Positions 43,735-52,851 of a DNA stretch of 64,000 bases are shown piece after piece. The notes below the pieces were generated by a model. That model did not search any database and was not told the DNA's origin. It saw only the letters and a list, made by a program, of their open reading frames with translations. The translations under genes and the position numbers were made by a program. The DNA comes from Paenibacillus sp. BSR1-1 (GTDB taxonomy: Bacteria > Bacillota > Bacilli > Bacillales > Cytobacillaceae), in assembly GCF_030403775.1 (NCBI RefSeq), contig NZ_JAQMWQ010000019.1, positions 49,538 through 113,537 on the forward strand, given 5' to 3'. Positions within the stretch are counted from its first letter, which is position 1; each line of letters starts with the position of its first letter.

Positions 43735-44208
43735 TTATTTCAAATGAATATAGTTTTGCTGGCGAAGTGCTTCATAGATAAGTATCGCCGCTGTATTGGA
43801 GAGATTCAAAGAACGAATATTATCATTCATTGGAATCCGTAATGAAACCTCTTTATTTGTTTCAATAACGTCTTTTGGCAGACCTGTTGTCTCCCGGCCA
43901 AAGATAAAATAATAGTCCTTGTCTGGATTACTATAATCAAAGCTGCTATGCGGTTTTTGCCCAAACTTTGTTAAGTAAAAGAATTCACCGCCGGCATTTT
44001 TTTCGTAAAAGTCCTCTAATGAATCGTAATATGTGATATTAACATGTTCCCAATAATCCAATCCTGCTCTTTTTAACATCTTGTCATCGGTTGAAAAGCC
44101 AAGCGGGCGAATTAAATGTAAAGCGGTATCGGTACCTGCACAGGTTCTCGCTATATTCCCTGTATTGGAAGGGATTTGTGGTTGGTATAGTACTACATGT
44201 ATGGACAC
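43735..44208 (-). CDS. trmL: tRNA (cytidine/uridine(34)-2'-O)-methyltransferase
   Basis: This SPOUT-class methyltransferase of about 157 residues methylates the wobble ribose of certain tRNA-Leu species. It shows QIPSNTGNIARTCAGT, FGRETTGLP and the knot-forming IPMNDNIRSLNLSNTAAI. The GTG at 44208 has GAGGTGA about six bases upstream; the GTG at 44217 lies inside that site and is unlikely. In B. subtilis it is called cspR and lies next to yhbB and queG, as here. Confidence 0.93.
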   Translation of the reverse strand: MSIHVVLYQPQIPSNTGNIARTCAGTDTALHLIRPLGFSTDDKMLKRAGLDYWEHVNITYYDSLEDFYEKNAGGEFFYLTKFGQKPHSSFDYSNPDKDYYFIFGRETTGLPKDVIETNKEVSLRIPMNDNIRSLNLSNTAAILIYEALRQQNYIHLK

Positions 44209-44279
44209 GAATTTCACCTCAGATAAAAAACTCTATCTGAATTATACCACTATGACATTTGCTTTCAAGATAAGTGCCT

Positions 44280-45152
44280 TTAATCAAGAATATGGAAAAA
44301 CCTATATTTGATATTGGGTGTGTAGGCGGAAGAATCTTCATACGCCCAGTATCTCATTCGGCTATTATAGGTATGGGCATTTACTAAAGGCATTCCATTC
44401 GCGTCCTTTGCCGTGACAATGGTATTATGGTTGAATCTGCCGTCCCCTTCAAAATCATAGCAAATCACATCTCCCAATAATAATTGATCGGGGCTGCTTA
44501 CCTCTTTTGCCCTTAATCCGGCTGTAGATTTAGCTAAATATAAGCGAAGGGAGTTGGCAATTGCCCAGCTATAGCTCCAGTTATGATTTTGCATCCACCA
44601 TCCTGTTCCGCGATTCGGATAGCCTCTCATTGGTGCCCCTGCAACATGAAGACATTGGGAGATGAAATTCGTACAATCATTTTCAAACTTTTTATAAGCT
44701 GGATTATAGCTGTTCCACCAGCGTTCCGCATACTGAATCGCTTTTAACCGATTATATTGATAGCTTAAGCGATCGAAGGTATCCGCCATGAAAGGCTCGG
44801 AATATCCCACAGGCTGAGATCCATTCTCTATGGGCTTGATTTCCCCATCCATTATTAGTGTTTCTTTATAAAATTTAGCTGCCCTCTCTTCGACTTCTTC
44901 TTCCAAATAAAGATTGCCCTTTTGTTTAATTAAATATTGATAATGAGCATTGTATTTTATCGTTTGAACATCATCTTCACTTGTATTTTCAAAGATCTTC
45001 CCAGCAGCTTTCACTTTGACGATTTCTGCTGATCTTTTTGCTAGGGACTCAAGCTTCCTATCTGCTTTTGAAAAATTATCCTTGGAATTTCTGTGATTCG
45101 CTACAAATTGTTGAACCCTTTTTTCAAATAGTTCTTGAAGAATTTCACGCAT
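44280..45152 (-). CDS. yhbB: Putative amidase-domain protein, YhbB-like
   Basis: This 290-residue protein has a charged, coiled N-terminal half and a C-terminal amidase-like domain (Amidase_6) with the conserved YAERWWNSYNP, NDCTNFISQCLHVAGAPM (candidate catalytic Cys) and FNHNTIVTAK (candidate His). No signal peptide is evident. B. subtilis yhbB lies between queG and the trmL homologue and is linked to sporulation. The likely target is a peptide or cell wall amide bond. Confidence 0.85.
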   Translation of the reverse strand: MREILQELFEKRVQQFVANHRNSKDNFSKADRKLESLAKRSAEIVKVKAAGKIFENTSEDDVQTIKYNAHYQYLIKQKGNLYLEEEVEERAAKFYKETLIMDGEIKPIENGSQPVGYSEPFMADTFDRLSYQYNRLKAIQYAERWWNSYNPAYKKFENDCTNFISQCLHVAGAPMRGYPNRGTGWWMQNHNWSYSWAIANSLRLYLAKSTAGLRAKEVSSPDQLLLGDVICYDFEGDGRFNHNTIVTAKDANGMPLVNAHTYNSRMRYWAYEDSSAYTPNIKYRFFHILD

Positions 45153-45190
45153 AATCCTCCCTCCTTCCCTTCATACTTATGAAAGAAATT

Positions 45191-45224
45191 AAAAAAAAAG
45201 AGCGGAACCGTTTTGGTTCGCTCC
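45191..45224 (-). terminator. Terminator after queG
   Basis: On the minus strand GAGCGAACC and GGTTCCGCTC pair around AAAAC, followed by a T run of nine. Confidence 0.85.
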
Positions 45225-45229
45225 TAGAA

Positions 45230-46360
45230 TTAGTTATAAAAGCTTAAGCCTTTTTTAATTTCGCGTTGTACTTCTTGATCAGTTTCTTGTTCTTCAGCCC
45301 TTTTTAATGCCGCAAATGCATTTTCTCCCCCAATTTTACCTAGTGCCCATGCTGCCGTTCCCTTTGCTAGTGGACTTACTTCATTTTCTAATATGTCTAT
45401 TAAATCTGAAACCGCAGATTCATCTTTAAAATGGGCAAGCGCAATAATGGCATTTCGCTGAATCGGCTTCTTCCCACGCCAAGATCCTGCCAAAGAACCA
45501 AATTGTTTTTTAAATTCCCGGTTGCTTAATTTTAATATCGGTCTTAATAATGGTTTGGCGACTTCAGGATCAGGTTCCATTTCGTCGTGAAAATGAAAGT
45601 TCCTACCTTTATTATGTGGACAGGCAGTTTGGCAGGAATCACACCCATATATTCGATTTCCAATCTTTTCTCGAAATTCATCCGGAATGATTTCTTTTGT
45701 TTGAGTTAAAAATGAAATACAGCGCTGGGCATTAATTTGACCACCTTGGACTAATGCACCGGTTGGACATGCATCTAAACACTTTGTGCATGTTCCACAT
45801 TGGTCTTCTATTGGTGTATCCGGCTCAAAAGGAATGCTCGTAATCATTTCACCAATATATACATATGAGCCAAATTCGGGCGTAATAATGGCACAGTTTT
45901 TTCCGCTCCAGCCGATTCCAGCTCTTTCTGCAACTGCCCGATCTGAAAGCTCACCAGTATCGACCATTGATTTTAATCGTGCATCAGGCACCTTTGTTAA
46001 AATAAATGCTTCCAGCTTTTTGAGCCTGTCTCTTAGAATATGATGATAATCGAGCCCCCATGAGGCCCTGCTAAAGAAACCTCTTCTTTCTCCCTTTTTA
46101 CTCTCAACACGTTCGTTCATTTTAGAAGGATAGGCAAGAGCAATCGAAATGATTGATTTTGGTTCTTGCAAAAGTAGTGCTGGGTTCACTCGTTTCTCAA
46201 TATCTCGCTCTTCAAAACCAGATTGGTATCCAAGTTCTTGTTGTGTTATTAGTCTGTTTTTTAGTTCGGTGAAAGGGTCGGCACTGGTGAAGCCGATTTT
46301 ATCGATTCCGATTTCTTTGCTGTAGGCAATAAGTTCTTCTTTTAAATTTTTGGCGTTCAC
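45230..46360 (-). CDS. queG: Epoxyqueuosine reductase
   Basis: QueG reduces epoxyqueuosine to queuosine at position 34 of tRNAs, using cobalamin and two 4Fe-4S clusters. This 376-residue protein has the cluster motifs CGTCTKCLDACPT and CDSCQTACPHN, preceded by the cobalamin domain (GWSGKNCAIITPEFGSYVYI). HEAT-like repeats at the C terminus (about 300-370) are typical of the Bacillus form. It heads the queG-yhbB-trmL block. Confidence 0.95.
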   Translation of the reverse strand: MNAKNLKEELIAYSKEIGIDKIGFTSADPFTELKNRLITQQELGYQSGFEERDIEKRVNPALLLQEPKSIISIALAYPSKMNERVESKKGERRGFFSRASWGLDYHHILRDRLKKLEAFILTKVPDARLKSMVDTGELSDRAVAERAGIGWSGKNCAIITPEFGSYVYIGEMITSIPFEPDTPIEDQCGTCTKCLDACPTGALVQGGQINAQRCISFLTQTKEIIPDEFREKIGNRIYGCDSCQTACPHNKGRNFHFHDEMEPDPEVAKPLLRPILKLSNREFKKQFGSLAGSWRGKKPIQRNAIIALAHFKDESAVSDLIDILENEVSPLAKGTAAWALGKIGGENAFAALKRAEEQETDQEVQREIKKGLSFYN

Positions 46361-46466
46361 ATCCGCCGCCTCCTTTCTTAAAATATGATCTATTTTAAAC
46401 GTCGTTTAATTATTTGTAGCACATCTATTTATGATAAACTATTTTCAATGATTTTTGGAGGTGTGA

Positions 46467-47141
46467 TTGTTGGAAATTCATGTTTCATCAGGTCTTTTTA
46501 AGGAGATTCCTCATTTTAAATTAGGAGTCATTGAATACAAAGGTATTACCGTTGGGAATTCCCCGCAAATGCTTAAAGGAAGACTTCAGATGTTCCAGGA
46601 GTCTATATATTTTGATTTAGAGGATAAAAATGTTCCAGAGCTGCCTGGGATCCAGGAATGGCGTGCTATTTTTAAAAAGATTGGCAAGGACCCTAATCGG
46701 TACCGTCATTCCGCTGAGGCGCTTTACAGGAGGGTTCAAAAGCAAAATTATCTGACGTCTGTTCAAAGTGTAATTGATATTAATAATTTTTTCTCGTTGC
46801 AATATCAAGTCCCCATCGGTATTTATGACCTAGATCGTTTAGAAGGGCACGTGGATGTTCGGTTAGGTACCGAGGGAGAAGAGTACATTGGATTAAATGG
46901 CCGTTCTAACTCTTTGGAGCGCCTTATTGTTGCTTCTGATTTAATTGGACCGTTCGGGAGTCCGTTTGTGGATTCTGCCAGAACACCAGTAACGTTAGAT
47001 ACCAAGAATGCACTGCAAATTATTTATTTAAGACCATCAACAGACTTGGAAAATGCGAATAGGCTGACTGAATCATTAATGAATATGTTTATTCAGGTGC
47101 ATGGCGGAGATGGTTCTTTCAGGATTTTGGAGCGCCAATAA
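46467..47141 (+). CDS. B3/4 tRNA-binding-domain protein
   Basis: This protein of about 224 residues is a stand-alone B3/B4 domain, related to the editing domain of the beta chain of phenylalanyl-tRNA synthetase. The segment GKDPNRYRHSAEALYRRV is characteristic. Stand-alone members may edit mischarged tRNA or free amino acids, but the role is not proven. Two consecutive TTG codons (46467 and 46470) follow GGAGG; either could be the start. It is divergent from queG. Confidence 0.85.
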   Translation: MLEIHVSSGLFKEIPHFKLGVIEYKGITVGNSPQMLKGRLQMFQESIYFDLEDKNVPELPGIQEWRAIFKKIGKDPNRYRHSAEALYRRVQKQNYLTSVQSVIDINNFFSLQYQVPIGIYDLDRLEGHVDVRLGTEGEEYIGLNGRSNSLERLIVASDLIGPFGSPFVDSARTPVTLDTKNALQIIYLRPSTDLENANRLTESLMNMFIQVHGGDGSFRILERQ

Positions 47142-47169
47142 AGCTTCTGTATTTATGCAAAAATGAAAA

Positions 47170-47214
47170 AAACGCAATGCATCGTTCTCCTTTGTAACGA
47201 TACACTGCGTTAGT
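47170..47214. terminator. Hairpin between B3/4 gene and tRNA-Gly
   Basis: AACGCA, then ATCGTT, pair with AACGAT and TGCGTT in an imperfect stem. The plus-strand T run is weak (TTAGTTAAT), whereas A residues upstream make it a better terminator for the minus-strand tRNA. Confidence 0.6.
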
Positions 47215-47223
47215 TAATATGTA

Positions 47224-47297
47224 TGGAGCGGGTGATGAGAATCGAACTCACAACATCAGCTTGGAAGGCTGAGGTTTTACCACTAAACTACACCCGC
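47224..47297 (-). tRNA. tRNA-Gly (TCC)
   Basis: The cloverleaf is complete: acceptor GCGGGTG/CACCCGC, anticodon loop CTTCCAA, TTCGATTC in the T arm and encoded CCA. It stands alone, away from the large tRNA array. Confidence 0.96.
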
Positions 47298-47412
47298 ATA
47301 TAATTTAATAATGTCAAATTAGTGAACTAAAGTCGACTTTTTCATAATACACAGTTTTTTTATAGACGTCAAGTAATTGTTGCGATTTTTGTCGAATTTT
47401 CTCCAAGAAATT

Positions 47413-47452
47413 TAAAAGCCTTCAATTAATTATAATATTATTAATTGAAGGC
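47413..47452 (-). terminator. Terminator after the amino acid permease gene
   Basis: GCCTTCAATTAAT and ATTAATTGAAGGC form a perfect 13-bp stem. The minus-strand flank is TTTTAAA. Confidence 0.8.
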
Positions 47453-47463
47453 AGAATAAATGA

Positions 47464-48948
47464 CTAATTTTGTTGATGGTCTTCAAAAGAACATTCATTT
47501 AGTTTGACAACCTTTGTTTTATGGATGAATTTATAACCAATCCAAATCACCAAAAAAATGGGCAAACCAATATATGATACGGCGGCTCCATACCAATCAA
47601 TGTTTCCTGTCATAAAAGCTTGATAATTTTGGCCTAGAATAATAATAATGCACATTGCTAATGCAAGAATGGGGCCAAGAGGGAACCATTTCGCCTTGTA
47701 TTTAAGTTCATTCAGGTCTCTTCCCTGGGCAATGTAGGCTTTTCTAAAACGGTAGTGGCTCAACGCAATCCCAACCCAGGCAATAAATCCAGTTAAACCT
47801 GATGCATTTAATAGCCATGTATACACTTGATCCCCAAAAATGGACGTTAAAAAGGCAAGTCCGCCAATAATCGTTGTCATAACAAGCGCATTTATCGGAA
47901 TCCCTCGATTATTTACTTTTTGCAAAAATTTCGGAGCCTGTCCGTCCTTTGCCATAGACCATAGCATTCGAGTTGAAGCATATAGCCCAGACGTTCCGCA
48001 TGATAAAACAGACGTTAAGATAACTGCATTCATAACAGAGGCTGTAAAGGCAATTCCTGCTTTTTCAAAAACGAGAGTAAATGGGCTCACAGCAATTTTG
48101 TCAACATCCCCGCCTAACAGTTCAGGACTAGTATATGGGATTACTAGTCCAATGACTGCAATCGCTCCAATATAAAATAGAAGAATTCGCCAAAATACTT
48201 GCCTGATTGCTTTCGGTATGTTTTTCTTGGGATTTTCACTTTCCCCTGCTGCAATCCCTACCAGTTCAGTCCCTTGAAAGGAAAACCCAGCTATGAAAAA
48301 AATACTTAACACAGACATAAAGCCTCCGCGTACCGGAGCATCACCCAATGTAAAGTTTTTAAACCCGATATACTCACCTCCGAAAATCCCAAAGATGGTG
48401 AGGACACCGACGCCTATAAATACAATAATAGTAATAACTTTTATTAAAGCGAACCAATACTCAGATTCTCCGTAACTTTTAACCGACAATGCATTCAATA
48501 AAAAGATTAGTCCTAAAAACAGGGCACTCCAAACGATGCTTGGCACATCCGGAAGCCAGAATTTCATAATGATGGCTGAAGCAACGATTTCAACTGCCAG
48601 GGTTACAGCCCAGTTGAACCAATAATTCCAACCGAGCGCAAATCCTAATGCTGGGTCAACAAAACGGCTGGCATATGTGGCAAATGATCCGGAGACCGGT
48701 ATAAAGGTAGCCATTTCACCGAGGCTTGTCATCAAAAAATAGACCATGATTCCAATCGCGCCATAAGCTATCATGGCACCACCGGGGCCAGCTGTTTGAA
48801 TGGACGCACCTGTCGCTAAAAACAGCCCCGTACCAATTGATCCCCCAATCGCAATCATGGTCATGTGACGTGCCTTTAAATTGCGTTTAATTCCATCATT
48901 AGTTTCTTGATTATTCTGACTCTTTTCTTCAATTTTAATGGCTTCCAT
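47464..48948 (-). CDS. Amino acid permease of the APC superfamily, LysP-like
   Basis: This 494-residue permease has twelve membrane segments and the AAT/APC start motif AIGGSIGTGLFLATGASI. It also has FFIAGFSFQGTELVGIAAGESENPKK, found in lysine and aromatic amino acid permeases. It lies just downstream of the lysine 2,3-aminomutase cluster in the same orientation, so lysine uptake is the natural guess. The 120-base gap before it contains a 12-bp inverted repeat that could end the upstream operon or bind a regulator. Confidence 0.82.
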   Translation of the reverse strand: MEAIKIEEKSQNNQETNDGIKRNLKARHMTMIAIGGSIGTGLFLATGASIQTAGPGGAMIAYGAIGIMVYFLMTSLGEMATFIPVSGSFATYASRFVDPALGFALGWNYWFNWAVTLAVEIVASAIIMKFWLPDVPSIVWSALFLGLIFLLNALSVKSYGESEYWFALIKVITIIVFIGVGVLTIFGIFGGEYIGFKNFTLGDAPVRGGFMSVLSIFFIAGFSFQGTELVGIAAGESENPKKNIPKAIRQVFWRILLFYIGAIAVIGLVIPYTSPELLGGDVDKIAVSPFTLVFEKAGIAFTASVMNAVILTSVLSCGTSGLYASTRMLWSMAKDGQAPKFLQKVNNRGIPINALVMTTIIGGLAFLTSIFGDQVYTWLLNASGLTGFIAWVGIALSHYRFRKAYIAQGRDLNELKYKAKWFPLGPILALAMCIIIILGQNYQAFMTGNIDWYGAAVSYIGLPIFLVIWIGYKFIHKTKVVKLNECSFEDHQQN

Positions 48949-48991
48949 CCTTTTTCCACCTTTACAATTAGGATATTATCGAAATGGCAAT

Positions 48992-49033
48992 GGATAATTT
49001 ATCCCCCCTTAGATAGAGGGAGATAAATTATCC
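48992..49033. repeat. Inverted repeat between yokU and the permease gene
   Basis: GGATAATTTATC and GATAAATTATCC are perfect 12-bp arms around an 18-base loop that can add CCC/GGG pairs. No T run follows directly on the minus strand, so it is either a weak terminator or an operator. Confidence 0.7.
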
Positions 49034-49069
49034 GATATTATTTTTTTCTATCCGCCATAAGATGGATTA

Positions 49070-49351
49070 CTATTTGGAAAAATCAAAGTAGTTTCGCTTT
49101 AATAAACGTGGAGCAGCCATAAGTGTGACAAATGCCAAGCTTTTTTCAAGCTTTGAAGTATCGATTAAAAATAGCTGATCTTCAATTTTCTGTACAGTTT
49201 CATCAGTTTGGTAGGTAATACCACATTCTGAGCAATGGAAGGCTGGTGTGTCCTGAATTTCAATTGTTTTCGTACCATCCGGTAGTTCCCAATACACTGT
49301 GTTGCCCGTTTCAACCGCTGTGTCAGATCCGCACCATTGACAATTCAACAT
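49070..49351 (-). CDS. yokU: YokU-family small zinc-ribbon protein
   Basis: This 93-residue protein has two Cys pairs, CQWC at 4-7 and CSEC at about 39-42, that could bind zinc. It resembles the YokU family, which is often encoded beside lysine 2,3-aminomutase in Bacillus. Its ATG overlaps the kamA stop (TAATG), so it is translationally coupled to kamA. The function is unknown; a role in maturation or use of KamA is inferred from position only. Confidence 0.8.
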   Translation of the reverse strand: MLNCQWCGSDTAVETGNTVYWELPDGTKTIEIQDTPAFHCSECGITYQTDETVQKIEDQLFLIDTSKLEKSLAFVTLMAAPRLLKRNYFDFSK

Positions 49352-50760
49352 TATTCCTCCCTTGCTCCCACAGTCTCATACTTGCTCATTTGGGCATGGA
49401 ATTTTTTCTCTTTCAATTCATCACGTTTCTCTCGCTTATCCTTTAAAGAGCTATGTTCTGGATTTTCCTTATACGTTTTGCGGCGGTCCAATCGTTTTAA
49501 ACCTTCTGGAATCAGGTTAAATTTAGTATCATCAATAATGGACAGTACACCATTGCTTTCGAAATTTTCAAATACTTCAGGATAAATCTTTTTATAATAA
49601 TCCTCTGCACTTCCTGGATGGTAATTTTCAGGTTCCGGATAAGATGTAATGACACCCTCAAAGTTACGCAACACTACTTTATTGGAACTTTGAGAAATGA
49701 TATAGTTCGGCTGCAATGGAATTTTGCCGCCTCCTCCAGGAGCATCAACAATGAAGGTTGGAACGGCATAACCCGAAGTGTGACCTCGAAGCCCTTCCAT
49801 GATTTCCAATCCTTTGCTGATTGGTGCACGGAAATGACCGATCCCTTCTGATAAATCACACTGGTAAATATAATATGGACGCACGCGAATTTTAACGAGG
49901 TCATGCATAAGCTGCTTCATGATTGGAACGCTGTCATTAATGCCTGCAAGAATAACTGCTTGGTTGCCTAGTGGTACGCCCGCATTTGAAAGCATTTCAC
50001 ATGCTCGCTTCGAATCTTCCGTAATTTCCATCGATGTATTGAAATGCGTATTCAGCCATACTGGATGATACTTTTTCAAAATATTGCAAAGATTTTCAGT
50101 AATACGCTGTGGGAATACAACCGGTGCTCTTGTACCGATTCGAATAATTTCCACATGCGGGATTTCACGTAAATTCTTTAAAATATACTCTAAAATATTG
50201 TCATTGATAAGGAGTCCGTCTCCTCCAGAAATTAGCACATCACGGATTTGCGGAGTGGAAGCAATATAATTAATGGCATTGTCTAACTGTTTCTTAGGTA
50301 CACCCATTCCAATTTGACCTGAGAAACGTCTTCTTGTGCAGTAACGGCAGTACATCGAGCACTGGTTTGTTACCAGGAACAATACACGGTCCGGATAACG
50401 ATGCGTTAGCCCAGGTACCGGTGAATCCTCATCTTCATGGAGCGGATCCTCCAAGTCATATCTTGTTTTATACAATTCCTGAGAGATTGGAACAGACTGC
50501 ATACGAATCGGACATCTTGGATCATCTTGGTCCATAAGCGATGCATAATATGGCGTAATGTTTAATGGAATGGTTTTGGTAGCAATTTTAACTCCTTCTT
50601 CTTCAAGTGGTGTTAAATTGATCACTTTCTTTAAGTCCTCAAGTGTTTTAATGGTGTTTGTCAATTGCCATACCCAGTCATTCCATTGCTCGTCATTTAC
50701 ATCTTTCCAAAGCTCGATTTCTTTCCAATGTCTTTTTGGTTTAAATAAAGTGTTTCTCAT
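49351..50760 (-). CDS. kamA: Lysine 2,3-aminomutase
   Basis: KamA converts L-lysine to L-beta-lysine with S-adenosylmethionine, a 4Fe-4S cluster and PLP. This 469-residue radical SAM protein has the cluster motif C-S-M-Y-C-R-Y-C at 134-141, LISGGDGLL and the PLP-lysine segment DAPGGGGKIP. It begins after AGGAGGGG. In this operon it supplies the entry step of lysine breakdown. Arginine or glutamate mutases are close relatives, but the surrounding genes and the lysine riboswitch fit lysine. Confidence 0.95.
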   Translation of the reverse strand: MRNTLFKPKRHWKEIELWKDVNDEQWNDWVWQLTNTIKTLEDLKKVINLTPLEEEGVKIATKTIPLNITPYYASLMDQDDPRCPIRMQSVPISQELYKTRYDLEDPLHEDEDSPVPGLTHRYPDRVLFLVTNQCSMYCRYCTRRRFSGQIGMGVPKKQLDNAINYIASTPQIRDVLISGGDGLLINDNILEYILKNLREIPHVEIIRIGTRAPVVFPQRITENLCNILKKYHPVWLNTHFNTSMEITEDSKRACEMLSNAGVPLGNQAVILAGINDSVPIMKQLMHDLVKIRVRPYYIYQCDLSEGIGHFRAPISKGLEIMEGLRGHTSGYAVPTFIVDAPGGGGKIPLQPNYIISQSSNKVVLRNFEGVITSYPEPENYHPGSAEDYYKKIYPEVFENFESNGVLSIIDDTKFNLIPEGLKRLDRRKTYKENPEHSSLKDKREKRDELKEKKFHAQMSKYETVGAREE

Positions 50761-50832
50761 CTTTACCCCTCCTGGAATTCGTTTTTTTAATTATCAATTT
50801 TTCAGAAAAATTTCTCCCCTGATTCTGACTAT

Positions 50833-51312
50833 TTAAGAAAGGATGTATTCCATATAATAGCGGTTTTCCCCTTCGCCAAACTCATCGATTCTCGTTCCTT
50901 TAATGGCAAATCCCATTTTTTCATATAATTTCACAGCTGCCTTATTTTGGGTATTGACTGTTAAGCAAACTTTGTGAAAACCATCCTGCTTTAAAATAGG
51001 ATAAATTTCCTCTAAGAATAACTTTCCAATTCCTTTACCCTGCTGGTCGGAACGTACATAAAAGCCGAATATGTAGGCTTTATGAATATCATTGTAATCT
51101 CTCATCAACTCGCAAATGGCAATCGGTCTTGCATCATCTTGTTGTCGGTATTGAATTAGTTTCCCGTATCTAACTAAAGGAATCAGGGTTTGTTCATCAA
51201 CTGCTCCCATTCCCGGAAATGCATCTTTCTCAAGGTCCATCATTATGTGTAACTGTTCCGGGTTTAGTGAAGTCGGAACTTCGACATAATAGGATTTTTT
51301 TAATGTTTCCAT
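50833..51312 (-). CDS. GNAT acetyltransferase, probable beta-lysine N-acetyltransferase
   Basis: This 159-residue GNAT protein has the acetyl-CoA loop VRSDQQGKGIGKLFL and NTQNKAAVKLYEKMGF. The beta-lysine acetyltransferases known from Bacillus (YodP) and archaea (AblB) are longer, about 260-280 residues, so this is a compact enzyme. Its position directly upstream of kamA in the operon is the position of yodP. Overlap of 13 bases with the M81 gene shows coupling. The acetylated substrate is inferred. Confidence 0.72.
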   Translation of the reverse strand: METLKKSYYVEVPTSLNPEQLHIMMDLEKDAFPGMGAVDEQTLIPLVRYGKLIQYRQQDDARPIAICELMRDYNDIHKAYIFGFYVRSDQQGKGIGKLFLEEIYPILKQDGFHKVCLTVNTQNKAAVKLYEKMGFAIKGTRIDEFGEGENRYYMEYILS

Positions 51313-52820
51313 GTTTCTTTCCTCCTTAGTTCCACCTCATATTTGATTTCATCCAATGGCCAGATCGGCCTTGGGATGTGATGGTACGTAAATGTTGTTA
51401 AACGGTTGGAAGCAACACCTGGTGCATCCACATAAATGATGTGTCCTACAATCGTCTCAAATGCAGCACGGAAATGATTTTTTGCCTTAAGACAGAGAAT
51501 TCTCTTTGTTGAGGGCTCAAGACCAATATGACGGAACATTTCTGGATCATTCGCTGACATCGGCCTTCCAATGAGGAGGATATCCATCTTACCAACACGA
51601 ATGTGTGCCGCACCCTTTAAATCGACCTTAAGATTTTGATTAAACGGCCCTGAATTATAAAATACACCGTCTGATAAGGCAATGATTGTTGCTTCAACTT
51701 GGACAGGTTCTCCGAATTCAGGAGATACCTTGCCGCCAAGTAACAACGATACCTTAGTTCCGACTCCCGCCTTCCGACATGCCTCAATCGATTCCGGATC
51801 ATAAAGTCCTCCAAACAGCATTTCAGCGAGGTTCAGGTTCACCACTTCTCTAAGCAATTCGGTTGTATCCCCGCTTCCGCAGCTTAAAGGATTATCCGAA
51901 ATGTCAGCCAACACTATCGGTTTATCATCTTCAATCGACAGCGCTATATCCAGCCCCTGTTTTACATTGGGAAGATCCATGATGAACTCTTCTCTAACAC
52001 TCCAAAACAAGGAAGCTAGTTTTTGAGCTGTTTCTTTGCCTTTTTGTGGATTGAGCGCAACTACCAGTACACTAGCTCCTGCCATGGGAATATCCGAATA
52101 TGGGAACCCTCCAAAGATGGAAACATTGTATACTTCTTCTTCTTCTTCCACTTGTTTTGCCCATTCAATCATTTTGTACATGGGCCCCTCTGCAGTTCTC
52201 ATATTGATAGAGGGGAGCATCATCGGCAATTTTTCAAACGCAGCGTAGTATGACACGCCATTCTTTATTTGTTTTAATAAAGCGTTTGCTGCCTGAAGGC
52301 CTTGTTCATACATATCAACATGCGGATATGTTTTAAATCCAAAATGAAGCGGTGTATATTCAATCATCTTTTCGCTCAAATTGGCGTGCATATCAAGAGT
52401 TGTAGCGATTGGAACATCAGATCCAAGAACGCCGCGGATTTTTCCCAGTAAATGCTCTTCCGGATCAAACAGGTGCTCCACAACCATCGCTCCATGGAGT
52501 GCCAGCAATAATCCATCCAGCCTTCCTGCATTCATGAGTGACTCTAGCATTTGCTTTTCAATAAAGGAATACGCTTCTGTCGTTACAATACCTGAAGGAA
52601 CCGCGGCCGCACAAAGCAGCGGCACGATTTCAACATTCTCTGCCTGCCTCAAAACATCCAGAAACCCACCAACTTCAGTCTTCGTTCCACTATAGGCATC
52701 ATAAATTTCATCCCCTATAAAATAACCTTCATTTCGAAACTGTTCCATTTCGGTTTTCATTGGACTGAAACTATGGGATTCATGGTAGAAGAAGGCAATG
52801 CCAATACGATGTTTTCTCAT
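51300..52820 (-). CDS. M81 family metallopeptidase/amidohydrolase (MlrC-like)
   Basis: This 506-residue protein belongs to the MlrC (microcystin-degradation) family. Candidate zinc ligands are in FYHESHSFSP (His), TLDMHANLS (His) and ADISDNPLSCGSGDTTELL. Members hydrolyse amide or peptide bonds of odd substrates. In the B. subtilis yod cluster a deacylase, YodQ, is encoded at this place between the aminotransferase and acetyltransferase genes. No yodQ is present here, so this protein may remove the acetyl group from 4-acetamidobutyrate or a related intermediate. Confidence 0.78.
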   Translation of the reverse strand: MRKHRIGIAFFYHESHSFSPMKTEMEQFRNEGYFIGDEIYDAYSGTKTEVGGFLDVLRQAENVEIVPLLCAAAVPSGIVTTEAYSFIEKQMLESLMNAGRLDGLLLALHGAMVVEHLFDPEEHLLGKIRGVLGSDVPIATTLDMHANLSEKMIEYTPLHFGFKTYPHVDMYEQGLQAANALLKQIKNGVSYYAAFEKLPMMLPSINMRTAEGPMYKMIEWAKQVEEEEEVYNVSIFGGFPYSDIPMAGASVLVVALNPQKGKETAQKLASLFWSVREEFIMDLPNVKQGLDIALSIEDDKPIVLADISDNPLSCGSGDTTELLREVVNLNLAEMLFGGLYDPESIEACRKAGVGTKVSLLLGGKVSPEFGEPVQVEATIIALSDGVFYNSGPFNQNLKVDLKGAAHIRVGKMDILLIGRPMSANDPEMFRHIGLEPSTKRILCLKAKNHFRAAFETIVGHIIYVDAPGVASNRLTTFTYHHIPRPIWPLDEIKYEVELRRKETWKH

Positions 52821-52851
52821 AATCTACCACCTTTTAAAAGACATGAATCGC

